A stretch of 21,287 nt of DNA from Planctomycetota bacterium (GCA_023430365.1 JAEZAS010000457.1:1-21287); one strand, 5' to 3'; counted from the first letter of the stretch, positions 6,705-13,341 are shown. Notes: generated from the letters alone by a model not told the origin. Program-made: numbers and translations.

Positions 6705-7456
6705 TACCGTCCGTCCTTCAGCCGTTCGGCCAGAAACGGGTCGAGTTCGGGGATGGCCAGGATTCGCTGCATCGTTTTTTCGAAGGCGTAGGGGACTCGG
6801 CGGAAGTAGACCGTGTCGTCGGTCAGGATTGCGTAGCACGACCGCGGGTCGCCGTCGCGCGGCTGGCCGACGCTGCCGACGTTGAACATCGCCTTGCCCG
6901 GGGAGCTGAGTGAGTACTTGCCGCCGATCTCGTCCGGCGAAAGAAAGCGGCCGTCCTCGGTAAAGACGCCCGGCACGTGGGTGTGCCCCTGAAAGCAGAA
7001 TCGCTCGACCAGGGCGAAGATGCGTTCGAGCTTGCGAGCGTTGTAAATGTCTTCCGGAAAGACGTACTCGTTCAGCGGATTGCGGACCGACCCGTGGACG
7101 AAGGTGTACGGTCCTTCGCGATGGGTGCGGGGCAGATCGCTGAGAAAATCCCAGCGGCGGGCCGATTGCTCGGGATCGCCATCGGGCGTTTCGAGCTGCT
7201 CGCGGGTCCAGAAAATGGCCCGCTCGGCGCCGCTGCTGAACCCCTCGGGATCGTAGAGCGCTCCCTGGTCGTGGTTGCCCAGGATCGAGAGCTGAAAGGT
7301 CATCGCCACGTCGACACACTCGCGCGGCTGCGGCCCATAGCCGACGATGTCCCCCAGGCAGTAGATGCTGTCGACGCCTTGCTCCTTCGCGTCGGCCAGG
7401 ACCGACTGGATGGCCTCGAGATTGCCGTGGATGTCGCTGACGATCGCGCGTTTCAT
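6704..7456 (-). CDS. Calcineurin-like metallophosphoesterase, paralog 1
   Basis: Predicted cytoplasmic metal-dependent phosphoesterase of the calcineurin-like superfamily (Metallophos_2/YfcE-ApaH type). It has 250 aa and no signal peptide. The full metal-binding set is visible: SDIHGN (Asp8, His10), GDIVGYG (Asp36), GNHDQ (Asn61, His62), VHGS (His121) and GHTH (His158, His160). A conserved GSVGQPRDGD stretch (about 194-203) follows. The substrate cannot be read from sequence: cyclic nucleotides, dinucleoside polyphosphates or phosphoproteins are all possible. I chose the ATG at 7456 because the fold starts at once with MKRAIVSDIHGN; upstream residues are Arg-rich translations of repeat DNA. 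No good Shine-Dalgarno is present. The closest relative in view is the neighbour at 7686-8438, of the same length and strand, so this is a tandem duplication. Confidence 0.93.
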   Translation of the reverse strand: MKRAIVSDIHGNLEAIQSVLADAKEQGVDSIYCLGDIVGYGPQPRECVDVAMTFQLSILGNHDQGALYDPEGFSSGAERAIFWTREQLETPDGDPEQSARRWDFLSDLPRTHREGPYTFVHGSVRNPLNEYVFPEDIYNARKLERIFALVERFCFQGHTHVPGVFTEDGRFLSPDEIGGKYSLSSPGKAMFNVGSVGQPRDGDPRSCYAILTDDTVYFRRVPYAFEKTMQRILAIPELDPFLAERLKDGR

Positions 7457-7637
7457 GGGGAGTGTCTCGTTCCCACGCTCCGTGCGGGAACGCACGTTTC
7501 GACGCCCAGCGTCGTGTATTGGCCGTCTGGTTCGAGTCCGAGGCAGGTTCGACGTCGCGGCAGGTCCGGCGGGGGACGCAGAGCGTCCGGGGCTGGCGTG
7601 ACGACGCAATCTGTCGTCACGAGGGGGAACGAGGAGG
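7457..7637. repeat. Hairpin-rich spacer between the paralogous phosphoesterase genes
   Basis: Three separate inverted repeats occupy this gap. At 7468-7492, CGTTCCC and GGGAACG close a loop containing ACGCTCCGTGC; this resembles a repeat (CGTTCCCACGCTC...) common in several phyla. At 7574-7588, GGACGC and GCGTCC surround AGA. At 7598-7620, GTGACGAC and GTCGTCAC form a perfect 8-bp stem with a 7-nt loop. I see no coding sequence here. The hairpins would fall in the leader of paralog 1 or in a two-gene transcript, where they could alter stability or read-through. Confidence 0.65.
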
Positions 7638-7686
7638 GCTGACGCCTGTTTCCTGTCACCTGACTCCTAACGCCTGACTGCTGCTC
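7638..7686. repeat. Heptamer array abutting a stop codon (unit CCTGNNN)
   Basis: Seven 7-bp units in register on the plus strand: GCTGACG, CCTGTTT, CCTGTCA, CCTGACT, CCTAACG, CCTGACT, GCTGCTC. The final C is the first base of CTA (7686-7688), the complement of the TAG stop of paralog 2. The array shares period, core and placement with 6663-6704, but its variable positions differ. The duplicated genes therefore carry similar but not identical 3' arrays. Confidence 0.75.
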
Positions 7687-8438
7687 TATCGGCCGGTCAG
7701 CAGGCGATCGCCCAGCATGTCGGACAGGCTCGGATTGTCATGAATCTTATGACAAGTCTCTTCGGCTGGATAGTCGAGGCGGCGGAACGTGACGAGATCG
7801 TCGTCGATAACGACATAGCAGGCCCGGCGGTCGCCGTCGCGCGGCTGGCCGACGCTGCCGACGTTGATCATCACCTGGCTTTCGCCCAGGCGATACTGAT
7901 AGTTGATTTCCTCGGGGGGCAGGAAGCGATAGTCGGGCAAAAAGACGCCCGGCAGATGCGTATGCCCCTGGAAGCAGTACTTTTGGATCCTGCCGAACAG
8001 GGCGTCCATCTTGCGCTGGTTGTAGACGTCTTCGGGAAAGACGTACTCGTTCGTCGGCTCGCGGGGCGAACCGTGGACGAACAGAAAATTCCCTTCGTTG
8101 TGGGTCCGCGGCAGTTCGCCGAGAAAATCCCAGCGCTTGTTCTTCTGGCTCGGCGTGCCGGGGCCGACTTCGAGCTGCTGCCGGGTCCAGTAGACCGCCT
8201 GCAAGGCAACCGGATTGAACCCTTCGGGGTCGAAGAGCACGGCCTGATCGTGGTTGCCGAGGATGGTGACCTTGCAGCGTGCAATGACTTCGTCGAGGCA
8301 TTCGCACGGATTGGGCCCGTAGCCTACGATGTCACCCAGGCAGTAAATCTCGCGAACGCCTTGCGCGCGAATGTCGTCGAGCACGACGCGCAGCGCCTCG
8401 TAGTTCGCATGAATGTCGCTGATGAGGGCACGCTTCAC
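7686..8438 (-). CDS. Calcineurin-like metallophosphoesterase, paralog 2
   Basis: Second member of the tandem pair, also 250 aa, predicted cytoplasmic. Metal ligands are intact: SDIHAN (Asp8, His10), GDIVGYG (Asp36), GNHDQ (Asn62, His63), VHGS (His122) and GHTH (His159, His161). GSVGQPRDGD is shared with paralog 1, as are PEGF, WDFL, LPRTH, NEYVFPED and YCFQGHTH/FCFQGHTH. The start is GTG at 8438: it begins exactly at the conserved VKRALISDIHAN, aligns with the ATG of paralog 1, and has AAAGG about 8 nt upstream. A longer in-frame start at 8582 would add 48 poorly conserved, Arg-rich residues. It is the first gene of the minus-strand run, divergent from tsaB. Substrate unknown. Confidence 0.93.
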   Translation of the reverse strand: MKRALISDIHANYEALRVVLDDIRAQGVREIYCLGDIVGYGPNPCECLDEVIARCKVTILGNHDQAVLFDPEGFNPVALQAVYWTRQQLEVGPGTPSQKNKRWDFLGELPRTHNEGNFLFVHGSPREPTNEYVFPEDVYNQRKMDALFGRIQKYCFQGHTHLPGVFLPDYRFLPPEEINYQYRLGESQVMINVGSVGQPRDGDRRACYVVIDDDLVTFRRLDYPAEETCHKIHDNPSLSDMLGDRLLTGR

Positions 8439-8809
8439 GCCGCGGACCTTTACACTGGCACTGCTGAGGGGCAAACGACGGCCGCGGCCATCGCGTCGGA
8501 AAGGGCGATCCGCCTGTCTCGTTCCGATGCGAAGATGGGGGCCGTTCAGGTCTGTCCGCTTTACCTGCGGCAGCCCTGGCATCGTCGGCGACTGAACAGG
8601 GGCTTTATGACTGGCAAGTCTAGGACTGGCTTAGGCATGGGTCAAGGCGAAGGACCGGGCCGGGCCGGATGACCGGCCTGGCGGGTCGCTAGAGTTCAGA
8701 CTTCGACGCTTTGGGAGTCGGGTTTGGCTGAATTCTCGGCAGTTCAGCGACAAGTGTTGTCCACCGCACGGCGGTCGCAGCAATTTTCAGGGAGAGTACA
8801 GGGAACGCG
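8439..8809. other. Divergent intergenic region (phosphoesterase / tsaB)
   Basis: 371 bp without a convincing gene. It must hold promoters for the minus-strand phosphoesterase genes and for tsaB, but no clear hexamer pair stands out. A hairpin at 8663-8678 (GGCCGG, loop ATGA, CCGGCC) extends by a G-T and a C-G pair on either side. Copy B of the 55-bp element is at 8695-8749. AAGTGTTGT at 8752-8760, 50 bp before tsaB, is the same 9-mer that is clustered at 13689-13988. Confidence 0.5.
8695..8749 (+). repeat. Dispersed ~55-bp element, copy B
   Basis: Same orientation and length as the copies at 2367 and 20895. It opens with TTCAGAC and has the GGTTTGGCTGAATTCTC core ending in GTTCAGC. The core still pairs (GCTGAA with TTCAGC), although the loop bases differ from copies A and C, so the stem is better conserved than the sequence between its arms. 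It sits about 60 bp before tsaB. Confidence 0.6.
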
Positions 8810-9490
8810 ATGGTGCTGGTTTTGGCGATTGAAACGTCGGCGCTCGGGGGGAGCGTCGCCCTGGCGGAGGACGCCGGGCTGCTGGCTGAGCGCGGCCTGG
8901 CGGCGGGGCAGCGGTCGGCGCAGGGCCTGATCCCAGCCATCGACGAGCTGCTCCGCGACGCCGGCCGAAGGGTCCAGGACGTCGGGCTGATCGGCGTCAC
9001 GATCGGCCCGGGATCGTTCACGGGGCTGCGCGTCGGCGTAACGACGGCCAAAACGCTGGCCTATGCCCTTCAATCGCCGACCGTCGGCCTCGATACGCTC
9101 GACGTGCTCGCCGCCCAGGCTCCAGCCGGTTCGCCCGGAGGTCGGCTGCACGCGATTCTCGATGCCCAGCGGCAGGAACTGTTTGCGGCGACGTTCGCCT
9201 GGCAGGGGGAGAGTTGGTCGCGGACAGGAGCGACCGCGATCGTGCCGCTTGCCGCTTGGGTCGATTCGCTGTCGGCCGGCGACCTGGTGACCGGTCCCGC
9301 CGCGGGTCGATGGGGGGCGAAGTTGCCCGCTGGCGTGGCGCTCGCGCCGGAGTCGCTGCGGGAACCGCAGGCCGCCACGGTCGCTCGCTTAGCCTTTGCC
9401 AGATATGAGCAGGGGCAGGTCGACGACTTCTGGAAGCTCGCTCCCGCCTACTACCGCCCGAGCGCTGCGGAGGAGAAGGCGAAGGCATAG
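8810..9490 (+). CDS. tsaB: tRNA threonylcarbamoyladenosine biosynthesis protein TsaB (YeaZ)
   Basis: TsaB is the non-catalytic dimerisation partner of TsaD in the complex that makes t6A at position 37 of ANN-decoding tRNAs; it acts in the cytoplasm. The protein has 226 aa, normal for the family. The N-terminal ASKHA fold begins VLAIETSALGGSVAL, and the family signature GPGSFTGLRVG is at 66-76. The C-terminus ends with FWKLAPAYYRPSAAEE, like the usual TsaB ending. The start is ATG at 8810, with CAGGG upstream. The gene is the first of a plus-strand run and is divergent from the phosphoesterase genes. tsaD, tsaC and tsaE are not in the window. With mnmE, this is the second tRNA-modification gene here. 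Confidence 0.95.
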   Translation: MVLVLAIETSALGGSVALAEDAGLLAERGLAAGQRSAQGLIPAIDELLRDAGRRVQDVGLIGVTIGPGSFTGLRVGVTTAKTLAYALQSPTVGLDTLDVLAAQAPAGSPGGRLHAILDAQRQELFAATFAWQGESWSRTGATAIVPLAAWVDSLSAGDLVTGPAAGRWGAKLPAGVALAPESLREPQAATVARLAFARYEQGQVDDFWKLAPAYYRPSAAEEKAKA

Positions 9491-9665
9491 CGGTCGCCTC
9501 CGGGCTGGCCAGACTCCGAGCAAAACGTCGCCCCGAAAAACTCTAGCTTTGCCGCCTGGTCGAAGGTAAATTGGCCCCCCGAGCGGGTTGTTCGAGTGGG
9601 CGGCAATACACAGCTCATCCGAGCGCTTCGCGGAGTGAAGCTTCTCCTCTCTTCAGGTGTGAATC

Positions 9666-10748
9666 ATGCGATCGACGTTCGGCTGGAAGCTGGCCCTGGT
9701 GACGGTTTTGGCCGCTGCGACCTGGGCGCCGAGTGGGGCTCAGGCGGATGAGCTGGCCGACGCGAAGGCGAAACTGACCGAGGCGGGCCTGCGGCCGACG
9801 AGCAGCGGCGTGATGATGCCCGCCGAGGCCGCGCTCTCGAAGGAACTGGCTAAGTCGCTCCAACTGCGAAAGCTGCTGGCGATGGCCGTCAAGGAGCAGC
9901 AGGCGGTCCAGCAGCAACAGACGCTCGGCCAGCAAACGCTCACGGCCCTACGGCAGCAGCACGTCGCCTTGAACGCTCAGTTGGCCAACGTGCGCGACGT
10001 GGCGACCAACAACCGGATCGTCGGCGCCCTGGAAGCGACGCGTGGGCAGCACGAATTGGTGCAGCAGCAGATTGAGCAACTCGAAACCAAGATGAAGGAA
10101 GCTCGGGCCAAGGCGAACGAGGCCCGGGAGAACTACCTGCAGTTTGTGCTCGACACGCGCAAGCTGGCCGACAAGATCATCGCCGACTACGAGGCGGCCG
10201 CCTCCGATCCGGAAACGAAGGCCGCCCTCGACCTGCTCAACAAATCGTTCAACAAGCAGCTGGCGATTGCGCCCACCGCGGCCTTTCAAGCGAACCTGAA
10301 GAAGCTCGAAGATCTGGAAGAGACCGTGCTCTCAGAATCGATTCCGCTGCGCGTCGAAGGGGCCAACACCTACATGGTGTCGACCGTGATCAACGGCAAG
10401 CACACCCAGGAAATGGTGCTCGACTCGGGCGCCTCGCTCATCAGCCTGCCCGCTGCGATGGCGGAGACGTTTGGCCTGAAGCCGAGCAGCAAGGACCCGA
10501 AGATCCGCCTGCAACTGGCCGACGGCCGGGAGATCGAGGGGCACCGGATGACGATTCCCTCGGTGCGCGTCGGCAAGTTCGAACTCAAGAACGTCGAGTG
10601 CGCCGTCCTGGGCCCCGAAGCGATCCGCGCCGAGCCGCTGCTGGGGATGAGCTTCCTCGGACAGTTCAAGTTCGAAGTCGACGCTTCGGCCAATTCGCTG
10701 ACGATGGTCAAGATCGAGGGGACGGAAAGCGTGGCCCGGGCGAAGTAA
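9666..10748 (+). CDS. Secreted retropepsin-like aspartic protease with coiled coil
   Basis: Predicted periplasmic or envelope protease. It has 360 aa. A signal peptide covers about 1-27 (basic start, LALVTVLAAATWAPSGAQA, cleavage near ADE). Residues about 54-180 are Gln/Glu/Lys/Ala-rich with heptad character (KEQQAVQQQQTLGQQTL, HELVQQQIEQLETKMKEARAKA) and should form a long coiled coil. The C-terminal half, about 228-350, is a single retropepsin-type domain (gag-asp/TIGR02281-like): catalytic DSGAS at 253-257, the ADGREIEGHR flap region, and the closing LLGMSFLGQFKFEVD at about 325-339. Such proteins act as homodimers, each giving one Asp; the coiled coil may help pairing (inference). The start ATG at 9666 has CAGGTG upstream. 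The DUF2306 gene follows 9 bp after the stop, so the two may be co-transcribed. The target is unknown. Confidence 0.9.
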   Translation: MRSTFGWKLALVTVLAAATWAPSGAQADELADAKAKLTEAGLRPTSSGVMMPAEAALSKELAKSLQLRKLLAMAVKEQQAVQQQQTLGQQTLTALRQQHVALNAQLANVRDVATNNRIVGALEATRGQHELVQQQIEQLETKMKEARAKANEARENYLQFVLDTRKLADKIIADYEAAASDPETKAALDLLNKSFNKQLAIAPTAAFQANLKKLEDLEETVLSESIPLRVEGANTYMVSTVINGKHTQEMVLDSGASLISLPAAMAETFGLKPSSKDPKIRLQLADGREIEGHRMTIPSVRVGKFELKNVECAVLGPEAIRAEPLLGMSFLGQFKFEVDASANSLTMVKIEGTESVARAK

Positions 10749-10757
10749 GATGGGCGC

Positions 10758-11483
10758 ATGACGCTTCTCGTTTCGACCTGGCGACGACTGACCTGGCGGC
10801 AGGTTCTCTGCGGGCTCGTCGGGTTGCTGATCGTGAAGGTGACGATCGGCGTCGTCCTGCGCTATCGCGACTACTTCCCGCCCAATTTTGATGCCGAGTT
10901 TCTGTGGGGGCGGGACAGCTACTTCTGGGGCGCGTACGCGGCGGCGTTCTACGCCCATGTTCTGACCGGGCCGCTCACGCTGCTGCTGGGACTGGTGCTG
11001 ATGGCTGAGCCGCTGCGGATGAGATTTCCGCAGTGGCATCGATCGCTGGGGAAAGTGCAAGCCGCCCTCGTGCTGCTGGTGCTTGCGCCGAGCGGCTTGG
11101 CGATGGCCTGTTGGGCGGGAGCGACCGCCGGGATTCCCCTGGCGTTCCTGGCGCTTGGGACGGCCGGCTGTGTCGGTCTCGGCTGGCGGGCGGCGGTGCG
11201 GCGACGGTTCGCCGAGCATCGGCGGTGGATGACGCGTTGCTTTGCCTTGCTCTGCTCGGCGGTCGTATTGCGCGTGATCGGGGGCCTGCTGCGGGTGACG
11301 GGGCTGGAGGGAGCGTGGAGCTATCCGCTGGCGGTGTGGGCAAGTTGGCTGTTGCCACTGGCGGCGGTGGAGTGGAGCAACTGGCGGACGAGTATTCGCC
11401 AGTCCGTAGCAGCCCAGCCCGTCAGAGTTCAGTCAGCCTCGGCGTCGTCGTTGCCGGCGATTGAGACGAGGGCCCGGAGTTGA
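10758..11483 (+). CDS. DUF2306-family integral membrane protein
   Basis: A 241-aa protein with about six membrane segments, near 17-35, 58-84, 100-117, 125-145, 160-178 and 188-206. The family-type histidines are visible: His67 in FYAHVLTGP, His94 in QWHRSLGKVQ and His154 in AEHRRWMTR. These features fit the DUF2306 family of predicted membrane proteins, whose biochemical role is not established; membrane-embedded histidines make heme or metal binding conceivable (inference). It follows the protease gene by 9 bp. An ATG at 10750 is in another frame; the one at 10758 opens this reading frame. Its last 55 bp overlap the 3' end of the convergent DUF1559 gene, so the final 18 codons lie antisense to coding DNA. 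The C-terminal tail after about 207 is hydrophilic. Confidence 0.85.
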   Translation: MTLLVSTWRRLTWRQVLCGLVGLLIVKVTIGVVLRYRDYFPPNFDAEFLWGRDSYFWGAYAAAFYAHVLTGPLTLLLGLVLMAEPLRMRFPQWHRSLGKVQAALVLLVLAPSGLAMACWAGATAGIPLAFLALGTAGCVGLGWRAAVRRRFAEHRRWMTRCFALLCSAVVLRVIGGLLRVTGLEGAWSYPLAVWASWLLPLAAVEWSNWRTSIRQSVAAQPVRVQSASASSLPAIETRARS

Positions 11484-12214
11484 CGGGCCGACAGGTCGGC
11501 CGGCTGGAAGTGAACACTGCCGTCGGCCAGCACCGCGTTCCGGCCGCCCGGGTGAGGCGATTTCGAATCCGCACGGCCGCCAAGCAGCAGGTTCTCGTCC
11601 GCGTCGGTGGGCGCCATCCAAGGGACGGCGTGCTGCGGATCGACTTCGACGACCAACAGCGTGTTGTTCAGACCGTCGGTGATCTCGGAGAGGCTGCGCG
11701 GAGCGGCGCCGAGCGCACTGTCCGACGCCAGGACGACCATGTAGGTCGTTTCATTCTTCTCCAAGCTATTCTCCGCCAGCCCGGCCACCGACGGGCACTG
11801 ATAGGCCTTGATGCGGGTTGTCCGAGCGTGGGCGTTGGCTGGATCGTCCCAGGGCTTGGAAAGGTCGATCGTGCTGTAAAGCGGGTTGGCCTCGAGAAAA
11901 GGCAGGATCAGCGTTCGCCAACTGTGCAGGCGATTGCCGTCGGCATCGACCGTGTAGGCGGGAGGCAGGGAGCCATACGTATCGGCATAGTTGTGCAGGG
12001 CGATGCCGATTTGCTTGAGATTGTTCGAGCAGCTGGAGCGACGGGCGGCCTCCCTTGCCGTTCGCACCGTGGGGAGGAGCAGAGCGACTGCCACTCCCAA
12101 AATCGCAATGATGACCAACACCAACTTGATGAGGCCCCAAGTTCCGCTTTTAGGCCGGGACACTGGCTCGCTCGACTCATCGGCATTGGGACTGCGGTAG
12201 GGACCGTCACTCAT
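11429..12214 (-). CDS. DUF1559 (SBP_bac_10) pseudopilin-like protein lacking the prepilin motif
   Basis: A 261-aa member of the DUF1559 family, which is heavily expanded in Planctomycetes and resembles type II secretion/type IV pseudopilins. The family block LLPTVRTAREAARRSSCSNN..LKQIGIALHNYAD is at about 46-78. The C-terminal signature HPGGRNAVLADGSVHF is at 221-236. One hydrophobic segment (29-48) would anchor the protein with its bulk outside the cytoplasm. Most relatives start with GFTLVELLVVIAI; here the equivalent reads GTWGLIKLVLVIIAI, so the prepilin-peptidase site and Glu+5 are missing and a 24-residue polar N-tail precedes the anchor. I chose the ATG at 12214 over an in-frame TTG at 12226; neither has a strong Shine-Dalgarno. 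The gene converges on the DUF2306 gene with a 55-bp overlap. Confidence 0.9.
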   Translation of the reverse strand: MSDGPYRSPNADESSEPVSRPKSGTWGLIKLVLVIIAILGVAVALLLPTVRTAREAARRSSCSNNLKQIGIALHNYADTYGSLPPAYTVDADGNRLHSWRTLILPFLEANPLYSTIDLSKPWDDPANAHARTTRIKAYQCPSVAGLAENSLEKNETTYMVVLASDSALGAAPRSLSEITDGLNNTLLVVEVDPQHAVPWMAPTDADENLLLGGRADSKSPHPGGRNAVLADGSVHFQPADLSARQLRALVSIAGNDDAEAD

Positions 12215-12343
12215 GGAACTTGCCAACCGCTCTGGAGGTGGTTATCGCAACCCAATCAGCACCGGCCAGTCTGAACGAGACCCAGAGGCTGCACAAGCGC
12301 GGCCCGAGGCCAAGAGGATCCGAAGCCGCGACCGACCGGCGAG

Positions 12344-12417
12344 CGGGACGCGTAAGCGTCCCGGTAAAGTCCGGAACACATCCCACTACGAGACTAACCG
12401 GCCGGCTGGAAGCCGGC
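12344..12417. repeat. Two strong REP-like hairpins in the DUF1559/AHSA1 spacer
   Basis: At 12344-12363, CGGGACGC and GCGTCCCG form a perfect 8-bp stem around GTAA, a GNRA-type tetraloop if transcribed. At 12401-12417, GCCGGCT and AGCCGGC form a perfect 7-bp stem with a GGA loop. Both lie between the AHSA1 stop and the DUF1559 start, both on the minus strand, so they could separate the transcripts or protect 3' ends. No T-run follows. The rest of the 224-bp gap shows nothing recognisable. Confidence 0.65.
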
Positions 12418-12438
12418 GGGACGAACGCGATGCTGCGG

Positions 12439-12948
12439 TTACTTGGCGGAGACGCCAAACCGCTTGTCCAGCTTCGTGAGTTGGCTGGAAAAGCCTTCTT
12501 TTTGCATCTGGGTGAATTGCTCGTTGTGCATGCCGTGGAGCGTGACGACCATGCGGACGCGGTCGCCGAGCGGGAAGAACTCCGCCACGATCGTGTTCTC
12601 GTAGGGTTCGACACCGGGGATAAAGTCGATGACGTGCGTGAGTGTGAGACGCTGGTGGTGCTTCAGTTCCGAGAACGTGCCGCGGGTCTTGTGCGAGATT
12701 GCCTGCCCCATCTGCTGCATCGCAGCGACCATTTCGGGAGTGTCGGCGATCATGTCGTAGTTCAGCGGGCCGCCGACCCGGGCTTCGAGCGCGTGGACCT
12801 CCACGCGAAACCCTTCGGGCCCCCACCACGATTCAAAACCGTCTTTCGTCGTCCATAAGTCCCAGAGCTCGTCGATCGTCGCCTGGTAGGTGCGCTCGAT
12901 GACGATTTTGGCCTTGGCTTCGCCGGCCGGTGGTTGCGGATTGCTCAC
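12439..12948 (-). CDS. AHSA1/SRPBCC-domain protein
   Basis: A 169-aa START/Bet v1-like protein of the AHSA1 type (activator of Hsp90 ATPase homolog 1-like), a hydrophobic-cavity fold that is common next to ArsR-type regulators in bacteria; the ligand is unknown. Recognisable family features are IERTYQATIDELWDLWTTKDGFESWWGPEGF near the N-terminus, the EFFPLGDRVRMVVTLHGM strand region and the closing GFSSQLTKLDK helix. I chose the GTG at 12948 because AGGAG lies 8 nt upstream and the domain starts soon after. This start is 5 nt past the stop of the ArsR gene, and the AGGAG is inside that gene, so the two are probably translationally coupled. A second in-frame GTG at 12957 overlaps the ArsR stop and is less well placed. 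Longer starts would overlap the regulator. Confidence 0.88.
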   Translation of the reverse strand: MSNPQPPAGEAKAKIVIERTYQATIDELWDLWTTKDGFESWWGPEGFRVEVHALEARVGGPLNYDMIADTPEMVAAMQQMGQAISHKTRGTFSELKHHQRLTLTHVIDFIPGVEPYENTIVAEFFPLGDRVRMVVTLHGMHNEQFTQMQKEGFSSQLTKLDKRFGVSAK

Positions 12949-12953
12949 GGAAC

Positions 12954-13301
12954 TCACTCCTGTTGGTGCTTGGGGGACTTGCTCTTGGAAGACTGGCGAC
13001 GTTTCTCGAGCGCCGCGCCGAACCGGTCGAGGCGGGCTTCCCACAGGCCTCGATACTGCGCCAGCCAACGATCCAGCTCGCGAAACGGCTCAGGCCGCAG
13101 GGCGTAGAGCCGCCGCTGCCCCTCGGGACGCATCGAAACGAATCCCGCCTCGTGCAGGATGCGCAAGTGCCGCGAGACGCCCGACTGGTGAATGCCCGCC
13201 CGCTTCACGATGTCGCCCACTGGGCGCTCGCCCTGGCGAAGCGCCTCGACGATGCGGCGACGAGTGGGATCGGCGAGAGTTTCGAAGGTGGATGATTGCA
13301 T
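12954..13301 (-). CDS. ArsR-family winged-helix transcriptional regulator
   Basis: A 115-aa protein with the ArsR/SmtB winged-helix fold. It opens TFETLADPTRRRIVEAL, has a recognition-helix region GIHQSGVSRHLRILHEAGFV at about 36-55, and a wing RPEGQRRLYALRPEPF. The metal-site motif ELCVCDL of metal-sensing ArsR proteins is absent and there is no cysteine at all, so it is not expected to sense metal thiolates. It belongs with the group that is coupled to AHSA1-domain proteins. The start ATG at 13301 is only a few bases from the predicted transcription start, so the message may be leaderless; no Shine-Dalgarno is seen. Likely autoregulated through the dyad over its own promoter (inference). 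The tail is Lys/Ser/Gln-rich. Confidence 0.92.
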   Translation of the reverse strand: MQSSTFETLADPTRRRIVEALRQGERPVGDIVKRAGIHQSGVSRHLRILHEAGFVSMRPEGQRRLYALRPEPFRELDRWLAQYRGLWEARLDRFGAALEKRRQSSKSKSPKHQQE

Positions 13302-13309
13302 GGCAGTGT

Positions 13310-13341
13310 ATATGTATAGGCGTGCATATTCAGCGGGTCAA
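13310..13341 (-). promoter_or_regulatory. Sigma-70-type promoter with operator-like dyad for the arsR-AHSA1 pair
   Basis: On the minus strand TTGACC (13341-13336) and TATACA (13318-13313) are separated by exactly 17 nt, matching five of six bases at each hexamer. The predicted start is about 5 nt before the ATG of the regulator, so the leader is minimal or absent. An inverted repeat ATATG-N10-CATAT (13310-13329) covers the -10 element and part of the spacer, where a repressor would block RNA polymerase. Promoter: seen. Use of the dyad by the encoded ArsR protein: inferred. Confidence 0.65.

Noticed and set aside
7529..7539. tRNA-like T-loop sequence GGTTCGAGTCC
   Set aside because: The flanking bases do not form a T-stem, and the upstream 65 bases show no anticodon arm or acceptor stem; it lies among repeat hairpins.
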